Below are positions 49,160 to 59,714 of a stretch of DNA of 64,000 bases, in pieces. The translations under genes were made by a program, and so were the position numbers. The DNA is from Bartonella doshiae NCTC 12862 = ATCC 700133 (GTDB lineage Bacteria; Pseudomonadota; Alphaproteobacteria; Rhizobiales; Rhizobiaceae). The notes below the pieces were generated by a model. The model saw only the letters and a program-made list of their open reading frames with translations, did no database searches and was not told the DNA's origin. The stretch spans positions 437,765 through 501,764 of the forward strand of contig NZ_JH725094.1 of NCBI RefSeq assembly GCF_000278155.1, given 5' to 3'. Each line of letters starts with the position of its first letter. Within the stretch, counting starts at the first letter, position 1.

Positions 49160-49627
49160 CTATGCTAGAATATATCCATTTTCGCGATATTCAGTAATCG
49201 CTTTCCGCGCCAGTGTATCTGCGCGCTCATTGTCTGGATGGCCCGCATGTCCCTTAATCCAATGCCATCTAATAGTATGGCGAGAACAGGCATCTTCGAG
49301 ATCTTGCCATAATTCCCTATTTTTAACAGGCTTTTTTGATGCAGTCCTCCAATTATTTTTCTTCCAACTTTCAAGCCATAAAGATATACCGTTACGAACG
49401 TAAACAGAATCGGTATAGAGATCAACCGAACATGGTTCTTTTAGTGCATTCAATGCACAAATAGCGGCCATCAATTCCATTTGATTATTGGTTGTATGCA
49501 TGTCTCCACCATGAAGCTCACGTTCATGACCATTCCAACGCAGAATTGCTCCCCATCCTCCAATTCCAGGATTTCCCGAACAAGCACCATCTGTATAAAT
49601 CTCAACGATTTTTTGTTGATTTAACAT
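49160..49627 (-). CDS. rnhA: Ribonuclease HI
   Basis: A 155-residue endonuclease that cuts RNA in RNA-DNA hybrids. Active-site residues are seen as Asp in [12 protein letters not shown], Glu in [11 protein letters not shown], Asp in LYTDSVYV and Asp in DNERADTLA, plus the His of the [15 protein letters not shown] loop. The ATG at 49627 is preferred to the TTG at 49636. Last gene of the ispH-thrB-rnhA operon; it starts just inside or next to the thrB stop. Confidence 0.95.
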   Translation of the reverse strand: MLNQQKIVEIYTDGACSGNPGIGGWGAILRWNGHERELHGGDMHTTNNQMELMAAICALNALKEPCSVDLYTDSVYVRNGISLWLESWKKNNWRTASKKPVKNRELWQDLEDACSRHTIRWHWIKGHAGHPDNERADTLARKAITEYRENGYILA

Positions 49628-49632
49628 AGAAT

Positions 49633-50592
49633 TCAAAAACCTAATTCATTTAACGAATCTATATTACTGAAAAAACAAAGCTTGTGCCAATATTCCCAAG
49701 GATCTTTCTTCGTTACAAAACTATCTGATGGCGTATTAAACCAATCATATAAGCGTGTAAGTAAAAAACGCAAAGCTGCCCCCCGAGCCAATAGAATAAT
49801 CGCATTTAATTCTAAAGGAATTAACGGCTTTATTCTTTGATAATTTTCCAATAGCTTTCGTGCTTTGATAAGATTATAAGAATGGTCATTTTCAAAACAC
49901 CAAGCATTTAAGCAGATAGCTAAATCGTAAGCGAAAAAATCATTGCAAGCAAAATAGAAATCTATAATACCAGAAAGATGATGATTTAAAAAAAACACAT
50001 TATCATTAAATAAATCAGCATGAATAATACCTGTTGGCAAATTCGATGGCCAATTTTCTTCTAAAAAAGCCAATTCTATCTCAATTTTTTGTCCAAATTT
50101 TTCTAACAGAGCATCTTCCTTTACTTGACAACTTTTCCATAAAGGCCTCCAATCCACGAAAGACATAGTATTCTGACGGCTCAATGAAAAATCCTCTCCC
50201 GCTAAGTGGAGTTGTGCTAAACTTTTCCCTACCTCACAACAATGATATAAACTGGGTTGGCGGACCCAGGCACCTTCCAAAAAAGTAATAATAGCAGCAG
50301 GGCGCCCTGACAATTCACCGATCATGGTTCCATCATTTTGAATCACCGGTTGAGGACAAGGAATCCCACGCTGCCCCAAATGTTGCATAAGACTACAAAA
50401 AAAAGGCAAATCATCTTTTGAAATACGTTTTTCATAAAGCGTTAGAATAAACTGTCCCTTTGTTGTGTATAGCATAAAATTAGAATTTTCGATGCCTTCC
50501 TCTATACCCTGATAGGAGAGAAGCGTCCCTATTGCATAACGTGTTAAAAAAGCTTTTAAATCATTTGGATAAATATCTGTATAAACTGCCAT
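49633..50592 (-). CDS. thrB: Homoserine kinase ThrB (APH-fold type)
   Basis: 319 residues from the ATG at 50592, which overlaps the ispH stop by one base (TAATG). This is the aminoglycoside-phosphotransferase-like homoserine kinase of Rhizobiales and Pseudomonas, not the GHMP type of E. coli. The catalytic loop is [14 protein letters not shown] and the metal-binding motif is [19 protein letters not shown]. It makes O-phosphohomoserine for ThrC encoded at 41234. Confidence 0.95.
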   Translation of the reverse strand: MAVYTDIYPNDLKAFLTRYAIGTLLSYQGIEEGIENSNFMLYTTKGQFILTLYEKRISKDDLPFFCSLMQHLGQRGIPCPQPVIQNDGTMIGELSGRPAAIITFLEGAWVRQPSLYHCCEVGKSLAQLHLAGEDFSLSRQNTMSFVDWRPLWKSCQVKEDALLEKFGQKIEIELAFLEENWPSNLPTGIIHADLFNDNVFFLNHHLSGIIDFYFACNDFFAYDLAICLNAWCFENDHSYNLIKARKLLENYQRIKPLIPLELNAIILLARGAALRFLLTRLYDWFNTPSDSFVTKKDPWEYWHKLCFFSNIDSLNELGF

Positions 50593-51647
50593 TATTCTAC
50601 TTTCTTTGTAAGCACACATTTTTCCTTATTGTCATGTTTAAGCATTTTAGCTTGACCATTAACAAAAGCCACATCTTGAGGTGTTAAGGAAATGTCGCGT
50701 AATTCACGATTGACCAAAAATTTCTCTGTTTCTACCACCGTTTCAGCCAATTCTATTGTAACGTCATAACGTTCACGAAAAGCCGCAATAATTTCATCAA
50801 CAATAATCTCAGGAGCAGAAGCCCCAGCTGAAATGCTTACAACAGAAAGATCTCTTAAACGATCGAAATCAATCTCATCTGCACGTTGAACAAGAACAGG
50901 TTGGCGTGCTCCGAATTTTTCTGCAACCTCTACCAAACGCCGCGAATTAGAGGAATTTGGTGCACCAACAATTAAGAATAAATCACTCCCCAATGCCGCT
51001 GCTTTAACAGCATTTTGGCGATTTGTCGTAGCATAACAAATTGACTCTGCAGCTGGTGCTTCTAAAGTAGGAAAACGTCTCTGTAAGACATAAAGAATCT
51101 TTGCAGTATCTTCAACAGAAAGCGTAGTTTGCGTCACAAATCCCAAGTTATCTGGATCATCCGGCTGATAATGCAAAGCGTCTTCTACCGTTTCTATCAA
51201 GGTAACAGCTCCTTCTTCAAGCTGTCCCATTGTGCCTATAACCTCAGGATGACCAGAATGACCAATCAATATAACATGACGGCCATGACGTTGATGCCGT
51301 ATCGCTTGTTTATGAACTTTAGAAACTAACGGACATGTCGCATCGAGATAAAATAGGTTATAGCGACGTGCTTCTTCTGATACAGATTTTGGCACACCAT
51401 GAGCAGAAAATATTACAGGTTGTCTGCGATGTTCTTCTGGAATTTCATCAAGTTCTTCAACAAAAACAGCACCTCGTTGCTGCAATCCCTCAACGACATA
51501 GCGGTTGTGCACAATTTCATGACGAACATACACTGGAGCTCCATACTTTTTTAATGCAAGAAGAACAATCTGAATAGCACGATCAACCCCAGCACAAAAT
51601 CCACGTGGCCCGCAAAGACGTATTGTTAAAGGAGGAAGTACAGACAT
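50592..51647 (-). CDS. ispH: 4-hydroxy-3-methylbut-2-enyl diphosphate reductase IspH
   Basis: The last enzyme of the MEP isoprenoid pathway, producing IPP and DMAPP. The 351 residues contain the three cluster cysteines in [15 protein letters not shown] (the first Cys binds the cluster), [11 protein letters not shown] and [14 protein letters not shown], and the VxHNxxV-type substrate block [12 protein letters not shown]. First gene of the ispH-thrB-rnhA operon. Its pathway partner dxs lies at 57290. Confidence 0.97.
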   Translation of the reverse strand: MSVLPPLTIRLCGPRGFCAGVDRAIQIVLLALKKYGAPVYVRHEIVHNRYVVEGLQQRGAVFVEELDEIPEEHRRQPVIFSAHGVPKSVSEEARRYNLFYLDATCPLVSKVHKQAIRHQRHGRHVILIGHSGHPEVIGTMGQLEEGAVTLIETVEDALHYQPDDPDNLGFVTQTTLSVEDTAKILYVLQRRFPTLEAPAAESICYATTNRQNAVKAAALGSDLFLIVGAPNSSNSRRLVEVAEKFGARQPVLVQRADEIDFDRLRDLSVVSISAGASAPEIIVDEIIAAFRERYDVTIELAETVVETEKFLVNRELRDISLTPQDVAFVNGQAKMLKHDNKEKCVLTKKVE

Positions 51648-51846
51648 AAATCATCCTGAATATTTATTTACCATATTTAGACAAAGCATCGTTATACATT
51701 CGCGAAGCAGTGTAAAGAGAAAAACGAGAAATATTGCCCTCCTGCAATATAAGCAGGCTCCCCCATCATAGCTATATGGTATTCTTGGGAAAAGTTGTTT
51801 TACATTTGCTCTTTCATCGCATTGTTTACTAAAGGATGCAAAAATC

Positions 51847-52764
51847 CTAAACAAGAGCTTCAATCAAAAGCGTTCCGAATATAGCAGCCAAATAAAACAA
51901 CGAAAAGAAAAACGTCTTTTTTGCCATTAAAATAGTTGCATCATACGTATCAGATTTCCATAAACGGTAGGAAAAATAAATAAAAACAATACTGAAAACT
52001 GTTGATGAAATACCATATAAAATTCCTGCAAGACCTGTTATGCAAGGACCAGCGACACTAGCGACCATGAGAAAAGTATAAAACAAAATCTGCTCTTTTG
52101 TTGAGCGTTCACCTCGTACATTAGGCATCATAGGAATACCTGCAGCCTCATAATCAAGAGATGAAAACAAAGAAAGAGACCAAAAATGCGGTGGAGTCCA
52201 CATAAAAATAATTAAAAATAATAGAAAGCTATCAATACTTACCGTTCCTGTCGCAGCAGCCCATCCAATCATTGGTGGAAACGCTCCAGCTGCCCCACCA
52301 ATAACAATATTTTGTGGTGTAATACGCTTTAGCCAAATTGTATAGATAACGACATAAAAGAAAATTGTGAAGGCAAGAAAAGCAGCCGTGAACCAATTGA
52401 TGAAAATCCCCATAATTAAAACAGAAAATAAAGCAAGAACCAAACCAAAAACAAGAGCTCTTTTACTGCTGATTTTACCACTAGGAATAGGGCGATTCTT
52501 GGTGCGTTCCATGATTGCATCAATATCGGCATCATACCACATATTAAGTGCCCCCGCACTACCACCACCTACAGCAATACAAAATATTGCTAAAAAACCA
52601 TAGAATGGATTCATCGAAACAGGTGATACAACCAATCCGACCAAAGCTGTAAAGACAACAAGTGACATAACCCGCGGCTTCAATAACGCGACATAATCAC
52701 CAATACCAGATTTTGGAAGAACTGATTTACCACTTGTAACCGATAACTTTTCCGAGACAGACAT
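51847..52764 (-). CDS. ctaB: Protohaem IX farnesyltransferase (haem O synthase) CtaB
   Basis: An inner-membrane UbiA-family prenyltransferase that adds a farnesyl group to haem B for terminal oxidases. The start ATG at 52764 gives 305 residues (a TTG at 52773 is possible). Eight or nine membrane spans are visible; the signature NMWYDADIDAIMERTKNRPI holds the Asp-rich prenyl-diphosphate site. In many rhizobia it stands between coxA and coxB/coxC genes; here no cox gene is next to it in the window. Confidence 0.95.
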   Translation of the reverse strand: MSVSEKLSVTSGKSVLPKSGIGDYVALLKPRVMSLVVFTALVGLVVSPVSMNPFYGFLAIFCIAVGGGSAGALNMWYDADIDAIMERTKNRPIPSGKISSKRALVFGLVLALFSVLIMGIFINWFTAAFLAFTIFFYVVIYTIWLKRITPQNIVIGGAAGAFPPMIGWAAATGTVSIDSFLLFLIIFMWTPPHFWSLSLFSSLDYEAAGIPMMPNVRGERSTKEQILFYTFLMVASVAGPCITGLAGILYGISSTVFSIVFIYFSYRLWKSDTYDATILMAKKTFFFSLFYLAAIFGTLLIEALV

Positions 52765-53169
52765 TCCGCTCAATGACCTTTTCCATCTTCGTCATCCACA
52801 AGAAAATACTGTTTGGTATATAGGAATGACCAGTTAATATCATAGTGCTTTCACAAACATTTGGCACACTTCTTTCTATATTCATCCATTACAAAGAGAG
52901 GAATGTTTCAAAAAAAATGCACTTTTTTAATACACCTATTTAAAAATGTATCATAGAAATAAAATACGTACTACCATACGTTATCAAGCAGTGCTAAAAG
53001 CTTTTTTCCTATAAAGCACTGCCTTTTACTTTTGCTTTTCTTTCATCCATATGGATCAATATAGTTGGGTAGATGTAAGTTTTGTGTTAAATTAAGTTTA
53101 AAAATGTACTTATCGTACTTATACAAATCTATGCACAATGCATGTGATAGTGATTCGGGTAGGACTTCT
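52765..53169. other. Divergent spacer with a stem-loop
   Basis: 405 bases. The inverted repeat GCAGTGCT (52988-52995) and AGCACTGC (53015-53022), with a long A/T-rich loop, is followed on the plus strand by CTTTT. No gene ends here, so it may be a small RNA terminator or a relic. No ORF supported. Confidence 0.45.
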
Positions 53170-53709
53170 GTGATCTTTTATAATTTACTAAAAAGAACTT
53201 TCTTTGTTTATGCTATAATTTTTGTACTGTATCATGCCTCTATAAACCATGCACTTGCACAGACATCTAACATCCAAAATATTCCCGCTCCCCAAACCTA
53301 TGGAGCATGGACAAGAGTTTGTTCTTTGCCACCAGGTACACCCAATCTGCAATGTGAAATTGTGCAAAATGTACAAACACAAAATCGCCATGATATTACC
53401 TTTCGTGTTACATTTTATAAACTCCCTAAGAATCAAGGTGCTTTAATGCGTGTTTTTGTTCCGATTCGTGTTGAATTGCGCCTTGGCGTTGGACTTAAAA
53501 TCGATGATAAGAATATGGGAAAAATGGAATATCGCCGTTGTCTTGGTGACAATTGCGTTGCTGAAGCTTTCCTTAAAGAAGATATACTAAAGCTCTTTTT
53601 AAAAGGTAAAACAGCGACTTATTTCATCTTCACAACGCCTGAGCAAGGTGTAGGAGGACTTATTGATCTCCAAGGACTGAGCGATGCCTATGCAACCTTA
53701 CCAACATAA
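53170..53709 (+). CDS. IalB-family invasion-associated protein
   Basis: A 179-residue secreted protein. The start is set at a GTG at 53170 because AGGA lies at 53161-53164, five bases before it, and the product then begins directly with a signal peptide (LLKRTFFVYAIIFVLYHASI, cleavage near ALA-QT). Earlier ATGs at 53104 and 53131 lack ribosome sites. The mature part has the IalB-like pattern: YGAWTRVCSLPPGTP, LQCEIVQNV, GALMRVFVPIRVELRLGVGL, MEYRRCLGDNCVAEAFL, with four cysteines that probably form two disulfides. Relatives in Bartonella contribute to erythrocyte invasion; this is a paralogue of that family, and its role is unproven. Confidence 0.85.
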   Translation: MIFYNLLKRTFFVYAIIFVLYHASINHALAQTSNIQNIPAPQTYGAWTRVCSLPPGTPNLQCEIVQNVQTQNRHDITFRVTFYKLPKNQGALMRVFVPIRVELRLGVGLKIDDKNMGKMEYRRCLGDNCVAEAFLKEDILKLFLKGKTATYFIFTTPEQGVGGLIDLQGLSDAYATLPT

Positions 53710-53806
53710 AAACTCATGCATATATAGTGAAGCCATTTTATTCTTATAACGTGCTTTAACAGAAAAATAGAAATCTTCTAGGTTCCATAAAAATAGGATA
53801 ACCATT

Positions 53807-55225
53807 ATGAAATCACTGATTGATCATTTTGATATTGCTTCGTCTAAAGTGCAGTCACTGGTACAAGATACACTTCATCATGCTGATGATGGAGAACTTT
53901 ACCTTGAATATACAGAAAGCGAAACGCTTTTATTTGATAATGGACAACTTAAAAACGGTTCATTTAACCAAGATATGGGATTTGGCCTACGCGCTGTCGC
54001 CGGAGACGCTACTGGATATGCACACTCTAATGAATTATCCGCCGCTGCACTTAAACGTGCCAGTGAAGTGGCTAAAGCTATTACTTATAACAATCATGCG
54101 GGATCTTATAGTATAGCCCCTCAAAAAACCAACAAGAAACTTTATCCACCACATAATCCTCTTGATGCTCCATCATTTGAGGAAAAAAGTATACTTTTGC
54201 AAAAAATTGATGCCTATTTACGGGAAAAAAATGATAAATTGCATCAGGTTACTGTTTCTCTTTCCGGTTCGTTACAGCATGTTGAAATTTTACGTGCTGA
54301 TGGGCATCTCATTCGTGATATTCGTCCTCTTGTACGACTTTCCATATCTGTTGTTGCTTCTAACGGTAATCAGCGAGAAAATGGCTTTTATGGATGTGGT
54401 GGACGACAAACATTTCACCAATTCATTAACGAAGAAAATTGGAAAAAAGCTGCTGATGAAGCTTTACGTATGGCTCTAACAAACCTAGAAGCAGAAGCAG
54501 CACCTGCAGGGACATTTGATATTGTCTTAGCCAATGGATGGCCAGGTGTTATGCTTCATGAAGCCGTAGGACATGGTTTGGAAGGTGACTTTAATCGCAA
54601 AAAAACATCTGCTTTTTCTGGACTTTTGGGAAAACAAGTTGCTGCAAAAGGTGTTACCGTTGTTGATGATGGTACAATCCCCCAATGTCGTGGTTCACTC
54701 ACCGTTGATGATGAAGGCACCCCTTCAGGATATAATGTTCTTATTGAAGATGGAAAACTTGTTGGTTATATGCAAGATAGGCTCAATGCTCGACTTATGG
54801 GGGTTAATCCAACAGGAAATGGACGGCGTGAATCCTACGCACACACGCCAATGCCGCGAATGACAAATACGATTATGCTAGGAGGAGACAAAACACCTGA
54901 AGAAATACTTTCCTCACTCAAAAATGGTATCTACGCTGTTTCTTTTGGTGGTGGACAAGTTGATATTACTTCTGGAAAATTCGTCTTTGAATGTATGGAA
55001 GCTTACCGAGTAAAAAATGGCAAAATTGTAACGCCAATAAAAGGGGCAACTCTTATCGGAAACGGGCCAGATGCTATGAAACGTATTACAATGATTGGAA
55101 ATGATAGTAAACTTGATAATGGTATAGGGATGTGCGGAAAAGCTGGTCAAAACGTTCCCGTCGGTGTTGGACAGCCCCACCTACGAATCAATGATATGAC
55201 AATCGGTGGAACAGCTCTTTTATAA
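53807..55225 (+). CDS. tldD: Metalloprotease TldD
   Basis: The 472-residue subunit of the TldD/TldE (PmbA) heterodimeric protease, which processes unfolded peptides and some bacteriocins. The zinc motif HExxxH is seen in MLHEAVGHGLEGDFNRK near residue 251, and the C-terminal Cys ligand is in GMCGKAGQNVPVGVGQP. AGGA eight to ten bases before the ATG. TldE/PmbA is not encoded in this window. It is convergent with the RNA methyltransferase gene. Confidence 0.95.
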   Translation: MKSLIDHFDIASSKVQSLVQDTLHHADDGELYLEYTESETLLFDNGQLKNGSFNQDMGFGLRAVAGDATGYAHSNELSAAALKRASEVAKAITYNNHAGSYSIAPQKTNKKLYPPHNPLDAPSFEEKSILLQKIDAYLREKNDKLHQVTVSLSGSLQHVEILRADGHLIRDIRPLVRLSISVVASNGNQRENGFYGCGGRQTFHQFINEENWKKAADEALRMALTNLEAEAAPAGTFDIVLANGWPGVMLHEAVGHGLEGDFNRKKTSAFSGLLGKQVAAKGVTVVDDGTIPQCRGSLTVDDEGTPSGYNVLIEDGKLVGYMQDRLNARLMGVNPTGNGRRESYAHTPMPRMTNTIMLGGDKTPEEILSSLKNGIYAVSFGGGQVDITSGKFVFECMEAYRVKNGKIVTPIKGATLIGNGPDAMKRITMIGNDSKLDNGIGMCGKAGQNVPVGVGQPHLRINDMTIGGTALL

Positions 55226-55287
55226 ATTACACAAAATGAATTTGGTTAAAAAAATTTCAGCACATCGAAAAAGCTTTTTCCTTGAAG

Positions 55288-56541
55288 CTAAAGTTTCCAA
55301 CTTGTCTTTGCTTTGCGCTTGCTCAAAACAGCAACAATTTCAACATGTGGTGACCATAAAAATTGATCAATTGGTGTGATTTGTTCTACTGCATAACCAC
55401 CTGCAACAAGAAGAGATAAATCACGAGCAAATGTAATAGGATTGCATGAAATAGCTATCACACATGGAATTTTTGCCTTAGCCAGTTCATGTACCTGCTC
55501 TTCCGCACCAGCACGTGGAGGATCAAAAATAACACATTCAAAACGCTCAAGTTCCTTCACAGAAAGTGGACGGCGAAAAAGATCACGTTTCTCACAGGTT
55601 ACTTTTTTTAAACCCGTTGCAAAACGTGCCGCTGAATCTAAATTTGCTAACGCTACTTCATTATTCTCAACCGCATGAACATTCACCTTTTTAGCCATCC
55701 GCAAAGTAAAGGTTCCAAGTCCTGAAAATAAATCAGCAGCATTCTTTACTTTTTTTAAATGGGCCAAAATAATATCGCTTATGATATTCTCTGCTTCATA
55801 GGTTGCTTGAAGAAAACCACCTGAAGGTAATTCAACAAGCACATCTCCAAAGGAAACCAATGGCTTTTCTTGTTCAATCAAGATTTCGCCTTCAACAGAC
55901 AAACGCGTAATCCCACATGAAAGAGCTGCATGCACCATTTTTTGACGAATAAATTCATTACGTACAACACAACCGTTTAAAGCAACATCAAAACCATTTT
56001 CAACGTGTGTTATTGTGATGTGAAATCGTTTAGCATGATTGCTTAGAAAAGCGCAAAGCATCCTGATATCATTAAGCTTAGATATAAGCTCTGGACGACT
56101 CACTGGACATTCTTCAAGTGCTATAACATCATGAGAAATATGACGATTAAAACCAACTCTATAACCTTTCCGTGTAATGGATGCTGTTAAAGTTATTCGA
56201 CGTCGACTATAAGGTTTACACTCGACTAAAGGTGACACAACAATATCAAGCCCATACTCTTTCAGTATATCAACAACCCGTTGTCGTTTCCACATGCTAT
56301 AAGCATCAGGATGCCAGTGCTGAAGTGTACACCCACCACATTCTCCAAAATGCTTGCAAAGAGAATTAATGCGCTCCGGTGATTTTTCCTTCAATGCTAT
56401 GAGCGTACCATATTTTCCATGAACAGAAATTTCCGCAGACTCTCCTGGTAGAGTAAAAGGAACATAAACCAAGCCATACAAAGTTTTGATGACACCATAA
56501 CCATTTGCTCCAATATGGTCGATTATAACGCTATCACTCAC
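55288..56541 (-). CDS. Class I 23S rRNA/tRNA m5U-type methyltransferase (RumA/TrmA family)
   Basis: 417 residues from a GTG at 56541 that overlaps the tlyA stop; GGAG about ten bases upstream supports it. Features: a TRAM-like N-terminus (SVIIDHIGANGYGVIKTLYG), iron-sulfur cysteines in CKHFGECGGCTLQHW, AdoMet motif ADLFSGLGTFTL, the motif FDPPRAGAEEQ and the nucleophilic Cys in ISCNPITFARDL. The target uridine (RlmC, RlmD or TrmA type) cannot be decided from motifs. The longer frame to 56622 lies inside tlyA and is rejected. Confidence 0.9.
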   Translation of the reverse strand: MSDSVIIDHIGANGYGVIKTLYGLVYVPFTLPGESAEISVHGKYGTLIALKEKSPERINSLCKHFGECGGCTLQHWHPDAYSMWKRQRVVDILKEYGLDIVVSPLVECKPYSRRRITLTASITRKGYRVGFNRHISHDVIALEECPVSRPELISKLNDIRMLCAFLSNHAKRFHITITHVENGFDVALNGCVVRNEFIRQKMVHAALSCGITRLSVEGEILIEQEKPLVSFGDVLVELPSGGFLQATYEAENIISDIILAHLKKVKNAADLFSGLGTFTLRMAKKVNVHAVENNEVALANLDSAARFATGLKKVTCEKRDLFRRPLSVKELERFECVIFDPPRAGAEEQVHELAKAKIPCVIAISCNPITFARDLSLLVAGGYAVEQITPIDQFLWSPHVEIVAVLSKRKAKTSWKL

Positions 56542-57286
56542 TCTTGTTTTTCTCCGCGAATAATAAATATTCCAGATTACCATGACTGCCCATAATAGGT
56601 GAAGGAAGCAAACCTTTTGCACTCCATCCCGTTTGTGTATTTAGCCAGACAAAGAGTGCTTCAGCAGTCTTTTTAGCCATTGATGGATCTTTCAATATTC
56701 CCCCCTTACCAAGCTGCTTACGGCCAACTTCAAATTGAGGTTTTACCAATAAAACGGCTTGCGCTCCCTTTTTCGCCAAAGATAAAGCAGGTGGTAAAGC
56801 GAGCTTGAGAGAAATAAAACTAACATCTGATACAATAAGATCAATCTCACGATGCCCAAAATGTTTTGGTTTCAAATCTCTCACATTCATACCTTCTAAT
56901 AAGGTTATAGCACTGTTACCGGATAAACGCGCATCAAATTGATTATGGCCAACATCAATAGCAATCACATGAGAAACCCCACGCTCTAAAAGAACTTGTG
57001 TAAATCCCCCTGTTGATGCCCCAATATCAAGAGCAATTCTTTCAGTTGTTATGACCGGAAACGCTTCGAGCGCAGCAATTAATTTCAATGCTGCACGTGA
57101 AACGTAATTTTGCGCAGGATCACAAACTATAATTTCTGCATCATCAGAAATCATTTGCCCAGCTTTTAAAATTGTTTTTCCATCAACTTTAACTGTTTGT
57201 CGCATCACTGCATCACGTGCCCGTGAGCGAGTCGTAAAAAAGTTTTTGTCAACTAAAAGAATATCGAGCCTTTTTTTTACGGCCAT
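56534..57286 (-). CDS. tlyA: TlyA-family rRNA 2'-O-methyltransferase
   Basis: 250 residues: an S4 RNA-binding domain (about 5-65, RLDILLVDKNFFTTRSRARD) and an FtsJ-like methyltransferase domain with the AdoMet motif ALDIGASTGGFTQVLLERG (about 83-101) and DLIVSDVSFISLKLALPPAL. The family includes both ribosomal cytidine methyltransferases and proteins called haemolysins; the catalytic K-D-K-E-type residues fit methylation. It begins three bases after the dxs stop and overlaps the next methyltransferase by eight bases, so dxs-tlyA-methyltransferase is one operon. Confidence 0.93.
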   Translation of the reverse strand: MAVKKRLDILLVDKNFFTTRSRARDAVMRQTVKVDGKTILKAGQMISDDAEIIVCDPAQNYVSRAALKLIAALEAFPVITTERIALDIGASTGGFTQVLLERGVSHVIAIDVGHNQFDARLSGNSAITLLEGMNVRDLKPKHFGHREIDLIVSDVSFISLKLALPPALSLAKKGAQAVLLVKPQFEVGRKQLGKGGILKDPSMAKKTAEALFVWLNTQTGWSAKGLLPSPIMGSHGNLEYLLFAEKNKSE

Positions 57287-57289
57287 ATA

Positions 57290-59212
57290 TCATACTCGAA
57301 TTTTTTGCACTGTCCGAATATCACGACCCAAAGCAGTCAAAACCGTATTAACAATACCAACCGCATCAAGTCCAACACGCGCAAGAACTTTCTCTGGTGA
57401 ACCATGATTCAAATATTCATCCGGAAGTTTTAATGTGCGAACTTTTAAGCCACGTTCTAAAAGCCCTTCTTGTACAAAGAACTGTAGTAAATGCGCTCCA
57501 AACCCACCTATTGCACCTTCTTCAATCGTCACCAATACTTCATGTTCACGTGCTAAACGACGCATCAAATCCTTATCCAAAGGCTTTGCAAACCGTGCAT
57601 CCGCAACCGTTGTAGATAACCCCTCCACAACCAATGCATCAGCAGCTGATAACACTTCTGACATTCGCGTTCCAAAACAGATTAAAGCTATCCTATTTCC
57701 CTCACGCAGCACACGGCCTTTACCAATCTCGAGCAATTCACCACGCTGTGGTAAATCCAACCCAATACCTTCACCACGCGGATACCGAAAAGAAATTGGC
57801 CCCTGATCATACGCTGCAGCAGTACGCACCATATGCATAAGTTCAACTTCATCAGAAGGCGCCATAACAACAAATTCAGGGAGTGTGGTTAAAAAAACAA
57901 TATCAAAACTGCCAGCATGTGTTGCTCCATCAGCACCCACAAAACCTGCCCGATCAATTGCAAAACGCACCGGTAATTTTTGAATTGATACATCGTGAAT
58001 AATCTGATCATATGCACGCTGTAAAAAAGTGGAATAGATCGCAACAAAAGGTTTATAGCCTTCACAAGCAATTCCAGCAGCAAAAGTCACTGCATGTTGT
58101 TCAGCAATACCAACATCAAACATTCTTTCAGGAAATTTTTCTGCAAAAGAATCAAGACCCGTGCCTGTAGGCATTGCTGCCGTTATACCTACAATCTTAT
58201 CATCATGACTGGCTTCCTCTATTAGAGCCTTAGAAAACACCTTTGTGTAAGAAAGAGCATTGCTTTGTATCTTAATTTGTTTCCCTGTCACAATATCAAA
58301 GCTATTAACACCATGATATTTATCAGATGATGCTTCCGCAGGTGCATACCCCTTCCCTTTATGCGTTACGATATGTACCAGAACAGGACCATTGGGATAT
58401 TCACGAACATTTTTGAGAACAGGTAATAGATGATTTAAATTATGACCATCTATGGGGCCAACATAATAAAAGCCAAGTTCATCAAATAGAGTTCCTCCAA
58501 CAAAAAAACTACGCGCAAATTCTTCTGAACGACGCGCTTTATCCAAAAAGAACTTTGGCAACTTTTCGCTGAACATCTTCACTCTTTCACGTAAATTACG
58601 GTAAGAGGGACGAGAAACCAACCGTGCAAGATGAGCACTCATAGCACCAGTAGGAGGTGCAATAGACATATCATTATCATTAAGAATAACAATCAAACGT
58701 GCATCCAAAGCACCTGCATTATTCATCGCCTCATACGCCATACCAGCAGACATGGCACCATCACCAATTACAGCAATGACATTTCGTCTCATCTCTGCTT
58801 TCAAAGCACTCGCCACCGCCATGCCAAGACCTGCTGAAATAGAAGTGGAAGAATGACCAGCACCAAACGGATCATATACACTTTCGGAACGTTTCGTAAA
58901 ACCTGACAATCCGTCTTCTTGACGCAGTGTGCGAATTCTATCTCTACGCCCCGTCAAAATTTTATGGGGATAGGCTTGATGACCAACATCCCAAATAATC
59001 CTATCCTCAGGCGTATTAAAAACATAATGCAATGCGATAGTGAGCTCAACGACACCAAGCCCCGCACCAAGATGGCCACCCGTTACAGAAACCGCATCAA
59101 TTGTTTCGACCCGCAATTCATCAGCTAATTGTACTAAATCAGACTCCGGCAATGCCCGCAAATCTTGTGGAAAACAAATACAGTCAAGTAATGGTGTCAA
59201 CGTTCGAGACAA
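57290..59212 (-). CDS. dxs: 1-deoxy-D-xylulose-5-phosphate synthase Dxs
   Basis: The first enzyme of the MEP isoprenoid pathway (thiamine-diphosphate dependent). 640 residues with the TPP/Mg motif [18 protein letters not shown] near 153-170 with its Asn-rich tail, the catalytic Glu in [14 protein letters not shown] near 374-387 and the C-terminal transketolase lobe. The start codon is TTG (complement of 59210-59212), supported by AAGGAG six bases upstream and the lack of any nearby in-frame ATG. xseB lies upstream on the same strand with about 240 bases between. Confidence 0.96.
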   Translation of the reverse strand: MSRTLTPLLDCICFPQDLRALPESDLVQLADELRVETIDAVSVTGGHLGAGLGVVELTIALHYVFNTPEDRIIWDVGHQAYPHKILTGRRDRIRTLRQEDGLSGFTKRSESVYDPFGAGHSSTSISAGLGMAVASALKAEMRRNVIAVIGDGAMSAGMAYEAMNNAGALDARLIVILNDNDMSIAPPTGAMSAHLARLVSRPSYRNLRERVKMFSEKLPKFFLDKARRSEEFARSFFVGGTLFDELGFYYVGPIDGHNLNHLLPVLKNVREYPNGPVLVHIVTHKGKGYAPAEASSDKYHGVNSFDIVTGKQIKIQSNALSYTKVFSKALIEEASHDDKIVGITAAMPTGTGLDSFAEKFPERMFDVGIAEQHAVTFAAGIACEGYKPFVAIYSTFLQRAYDQIIHDVSIQKLPVRFAIDRAGFVGADGATHAGSFDIVFLTTLPEFVVMAPSDEVELMHMVRTAAAYDQGPISFRYPRGEGIGLDLPQRGELLEIGKGRVLREGNRIALICFGTRMSEVLSAADALVVEGLSTTVADARFAKPLDKDLMRRLAREHEVLVTIEEGAIGGFGAHLLQFFVQEGLLERGLKVRTLKLPDEYLNHGSPEKVLARVGLDAVGIVNTVLTALGRDIRTVQKIRV

Positions 59213-59452
59213 ATAAAGCTCCTTAATATTACCTTATCAAGAGAATAAAAGAAGAAAATTATGTCTTCTATACCCCTTTGTTTATAGTTTCGCACATTTT
59301 CTACTGGAAAAACATTCTCTATTTAAAATGATTTATAGATTCTCATCTTTCAATTATTTCACAAAAAATAAACTGCTAAAGTTTTTTCCATATAAATGAG
59401 GTTTCTTCGCCCTCTCCCTACATTGCAATGTATCCTCCAAAATCACTGAATA

Positions 59453-59707
59453 TTATTCAGAATCAAGAGGCTCTACACCTTCTGGACAACCTTTATCTGA
59501 AAGCTGAATTTTCTCAACTTTAGCTTCGGCCACTTTTAAAAGATTCTCGCAATGTTTTTTAAGAGATTCACCACGCTCATAAATATCAATTGATTGTTCT
59601 AAAGGAACATTCCCACGTTCTAAATTTTCAACAATAACCTCAAGCTGCTTCAGCGCTTCCTCAAAACTTAATGTAGTGATATCTCCCTTTTGTATCTCTT
59701 TTTCCAT
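59453..59707 (-). CDS. xseB: Exodeoxyribonuclease VII small subunit XseB
   Basis: 84 residues from the ATG at 59707, which has AGGA about 7 bases upstream; a TTG at 59749 would add 14 residues inside ribB. The segment [40 protein letters not shown] is diagnostic of XseB, and the length is usual. The partner XseA is not in the window. It follows ribB by eight bases. Confidence 0.94.
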   Translation of the reverse strand: MEKEIQKGDITTLSFEEALKQLEVIVENLERGNVPLEQSIDIYERGESLKKHCENLLKVAEAKVEKIQLSDKGCPEGVEPLDSE

Positions 59708-59714
59708 ATCATCC

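Noticed and set aside
51651-51863. 70-codon minus-strand ORF between ctaB and ispH
   Set aside because: Overlaps the ctaB 3' end, has no clear ribosome site and unlikely composition; treated as spacer.
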